A stretch of 13,162 bases of DNA from JAWOJF01 sp046481785 (GTDB lineage Bacteria > Bacteroidota > Ignavibacteria > Ignavibacteriales > Ignavibacteriaceae), in NCBI GenBank assembly GCA_046481785.1, contig JAWOJF010000122.1, forward strand, positions 1 through 13,162, written 5' to 3'. Within the stretch, counting starts at the first letter, position 1, and each line of letters opens with the position of its first letter. Below the pieces are notes generated by a model. It did no database searches and had not been told where the DNA came from. It saw nothing but the letters and a program-made list of their open reading frames with translations. Made by a program: the position numbers and the translations under genes. Below are positions 12,267 through 13,162 of this stretch, one piece after another.

Positions 12267-13157
12267 CTACCACTCATTTGTCTTAATACTCATATCATCA
12301 TCCATCTTCCTGTCCATCTTTTCTTCGTACATATCTTTGTATTTTTGGTGAAGCTCAGCGGGCACTTTTTCACCATCAATTATCATTTCCCTCGAATTAA
12401 ATTCCATATCAAAATCATCATCAGCATCATCAATAATACCATCTTTTTCAAGCTCTTCAGTCAGGTCATTCATAAAACGGTTAAATTTTCTAACTCCCTT
12501 TTTTGCACGCTTTATCTCTGATTTCGATTTTTTTAATTCACTTTTTAGTTCAGCCATCTGTTCATGCAATTCAGACATGTCTATATTTTCCATTGCCCTC
12601 TGAACATCTTCATGAATTTTATCTACATCAATATCTACCTTAATATCTTCCATTTCTTTATGCAGTTTTCTCATATCCTCTTCAAACTCACCGGATTCAA
12701 ATGCAAGCTTTAATTTGGAAGTCATTTTTTTCATATCTTTTCTTAACTGTTCTCCGTCAAAAGAGAAATCAAAACGACGACTTTCCATGTCTTCATGCAT
12801 TTTAGCCATGTCTTTTTTAAACTTTTCCATATCAAAGTGAAAATCTTCCATGTTTACATGCAGCTTGAACAGTTCGTTATCAATTTGTTCAACTCTGTCA
12901 TATATATAATCTTCATATTCAGCAATTTCATTTTCAGATAACTGCCTGTCGTTTTTATATAATTTATCAATTCTGCCGTCTTCAAATATTACTTTCCACT
13001 TTACATTATCATCGTGAAAAACAAGTTTTCTTTTACCGTCATTTTCGTTATGATTAAAATATCCATAGTCTTCATTGCGGGAAGAAGAGCAGGCAATTAA
13101 AGATATTGAGGAGACAAAAAAAACAAATACTAAAAACAGATGCCTTTTATTGTTCAA
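12267..13157 (-). CDS. Coiled-coil lipoprotein of unknown function
   Basis: 296 residues as read. A lipoprotein signal peptide ends at SLIAC with Cys23 as the lipidation site. Residues about 86-238 are highly charged and rich in M, E, K and D with heptad-like hydrophobics (for example EDMRKLHKEMEDIKVDI), indicating a long coiled coil. Two short related segments flank it: EDGRIDKLYKNDRQLSENEI (59-78) and IDGEKVPAELHQKYKDMYEE (260-279), both of the form DG-x-K-x-x-x-E-(I/L)-x-x-Y. I do not recognise a named family, although similar tails occur on some Bacteroidota signalling and M56-peptidase-like proteins. The start is a TTG only five bases from the window edge with no visible ribosome site, so the true start may lie outside. 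It is encoded in the same direction as the DUF2807 gene downstream. Confidence 0.75.
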   Translation of the reverse strand: MNNKRHLFLVFVFFVSSISLIACSSSRNEDYGYFNHNENDGKRKLVFHDDNVKWKVIFEDGRIDKLYKNDRQLSENEIAEYEDYIYDRVEQIDNELFKLHVNMEDFHFDMEKFKKDMAKMHEDMESRRFDFSFDGEQLRKDMKKMTSKLKLAFESGEFEEDMRKLHKEMEDIKVDIDVDKIHEDVQRAMENIDMSELHEQMAELKSELKKSKSEIKRAKKGVRKFNRFMNDLTEELEKDGIIDDADDDFDMEFNSREMIIDGEKVPAELHQKYKDMYEEKMDRKMDDDMSIKTNEW

Positions 13158-13162
13158 TATCA

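Overview
The window is AT-rich, tightly coded bacterial DNA. It most resembles the Ignavibacteria/Bacteroidota side of the FCB group. The evidence is a type IX secretion (T9SS) sorting domain with an NYPNPFNP motif, a GIN/DUF2807 adhesin-like protein, a Bacteroidota-style rhomboid with an acidic C-terminal tail, several genes with weak or no Shine-Dalgarno sequence, and intergenic spacers full of short palindromes. The lineage call is inferred from protein style only. The first ~90 bases are different: GC-rich, and encoding a broken PhzF-family fragment that stops abruptly where the AT-rich DNA begins.

Layout. 1-156: truncated phzF-like fragment. 157-452: spacer with small palindromes, a degenerate ~9-base repeat and a candidate promoter. 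453-2829: gapA and pgk, adjacent glycolytic genes separated by two consecutive hairpins. 2836-2919: a terminator and a perfect 24-bp palindrome. 2940-3863: rhomboid intramembrane protease. 4007-4787: a small DUF4296-like lipoprotein and a cytosolic STAS-like protein. 4788-5151: a palindromic non-coding element. 5152-6045: exported alpha/beta-hydrolase esterase. 6081-6161: a predicted nested, three-way-junction RNA structure just ahead of 6205-6576, a periplasmic TonB C-terminal-domain protein. 6744-6968 (minus): a small Cys/His-rich protein with its own terminator. 6969-7537: spacer with a candidate small RNA and an 18-base direct repeat. 7538-7903: a signal peptide fused directly to a T9SS sorting domain, with no cargo. 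8219-10717: a large exported family 9 glycoside hydrolase with a LacI-type operator palindrome upstream. 10732-11211: a palindrome array bounded by perfect 16-bp inverted repeats. 11252-11950 and 12267-13157 (both minus): an exported DUF2807 protein and a coiled-coil lipoprotein, separated by a spacer with a perfect 34-bp palindrome.

How the genes relate. gapA and pgk catalyse consecutive glycolytic steps and are the only clear pathway pair. Most of the rest are envelope or exported proteins (rhomboid, lipoproteins, esterase, TonB-like protein, sorting-domain protein, GH9 enzyme, adhesin-like protein), which fits an organism living on polymeric carbohydrate. No defence system, CRISPR array, tRNA or rRNA was seen.

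The most unusual content is in the non-coding DNA. The spacer after the GH9 gene holds a nested, mirror-like array of hairpins. Its inner boundary motif (GTTSTGYAACA) recurs, again as an inverted pair, in the unrelated spacer at 4853-4994. This suggests a family of non-autonomous palindromic elements whose mobilising enzyme is not in the window.
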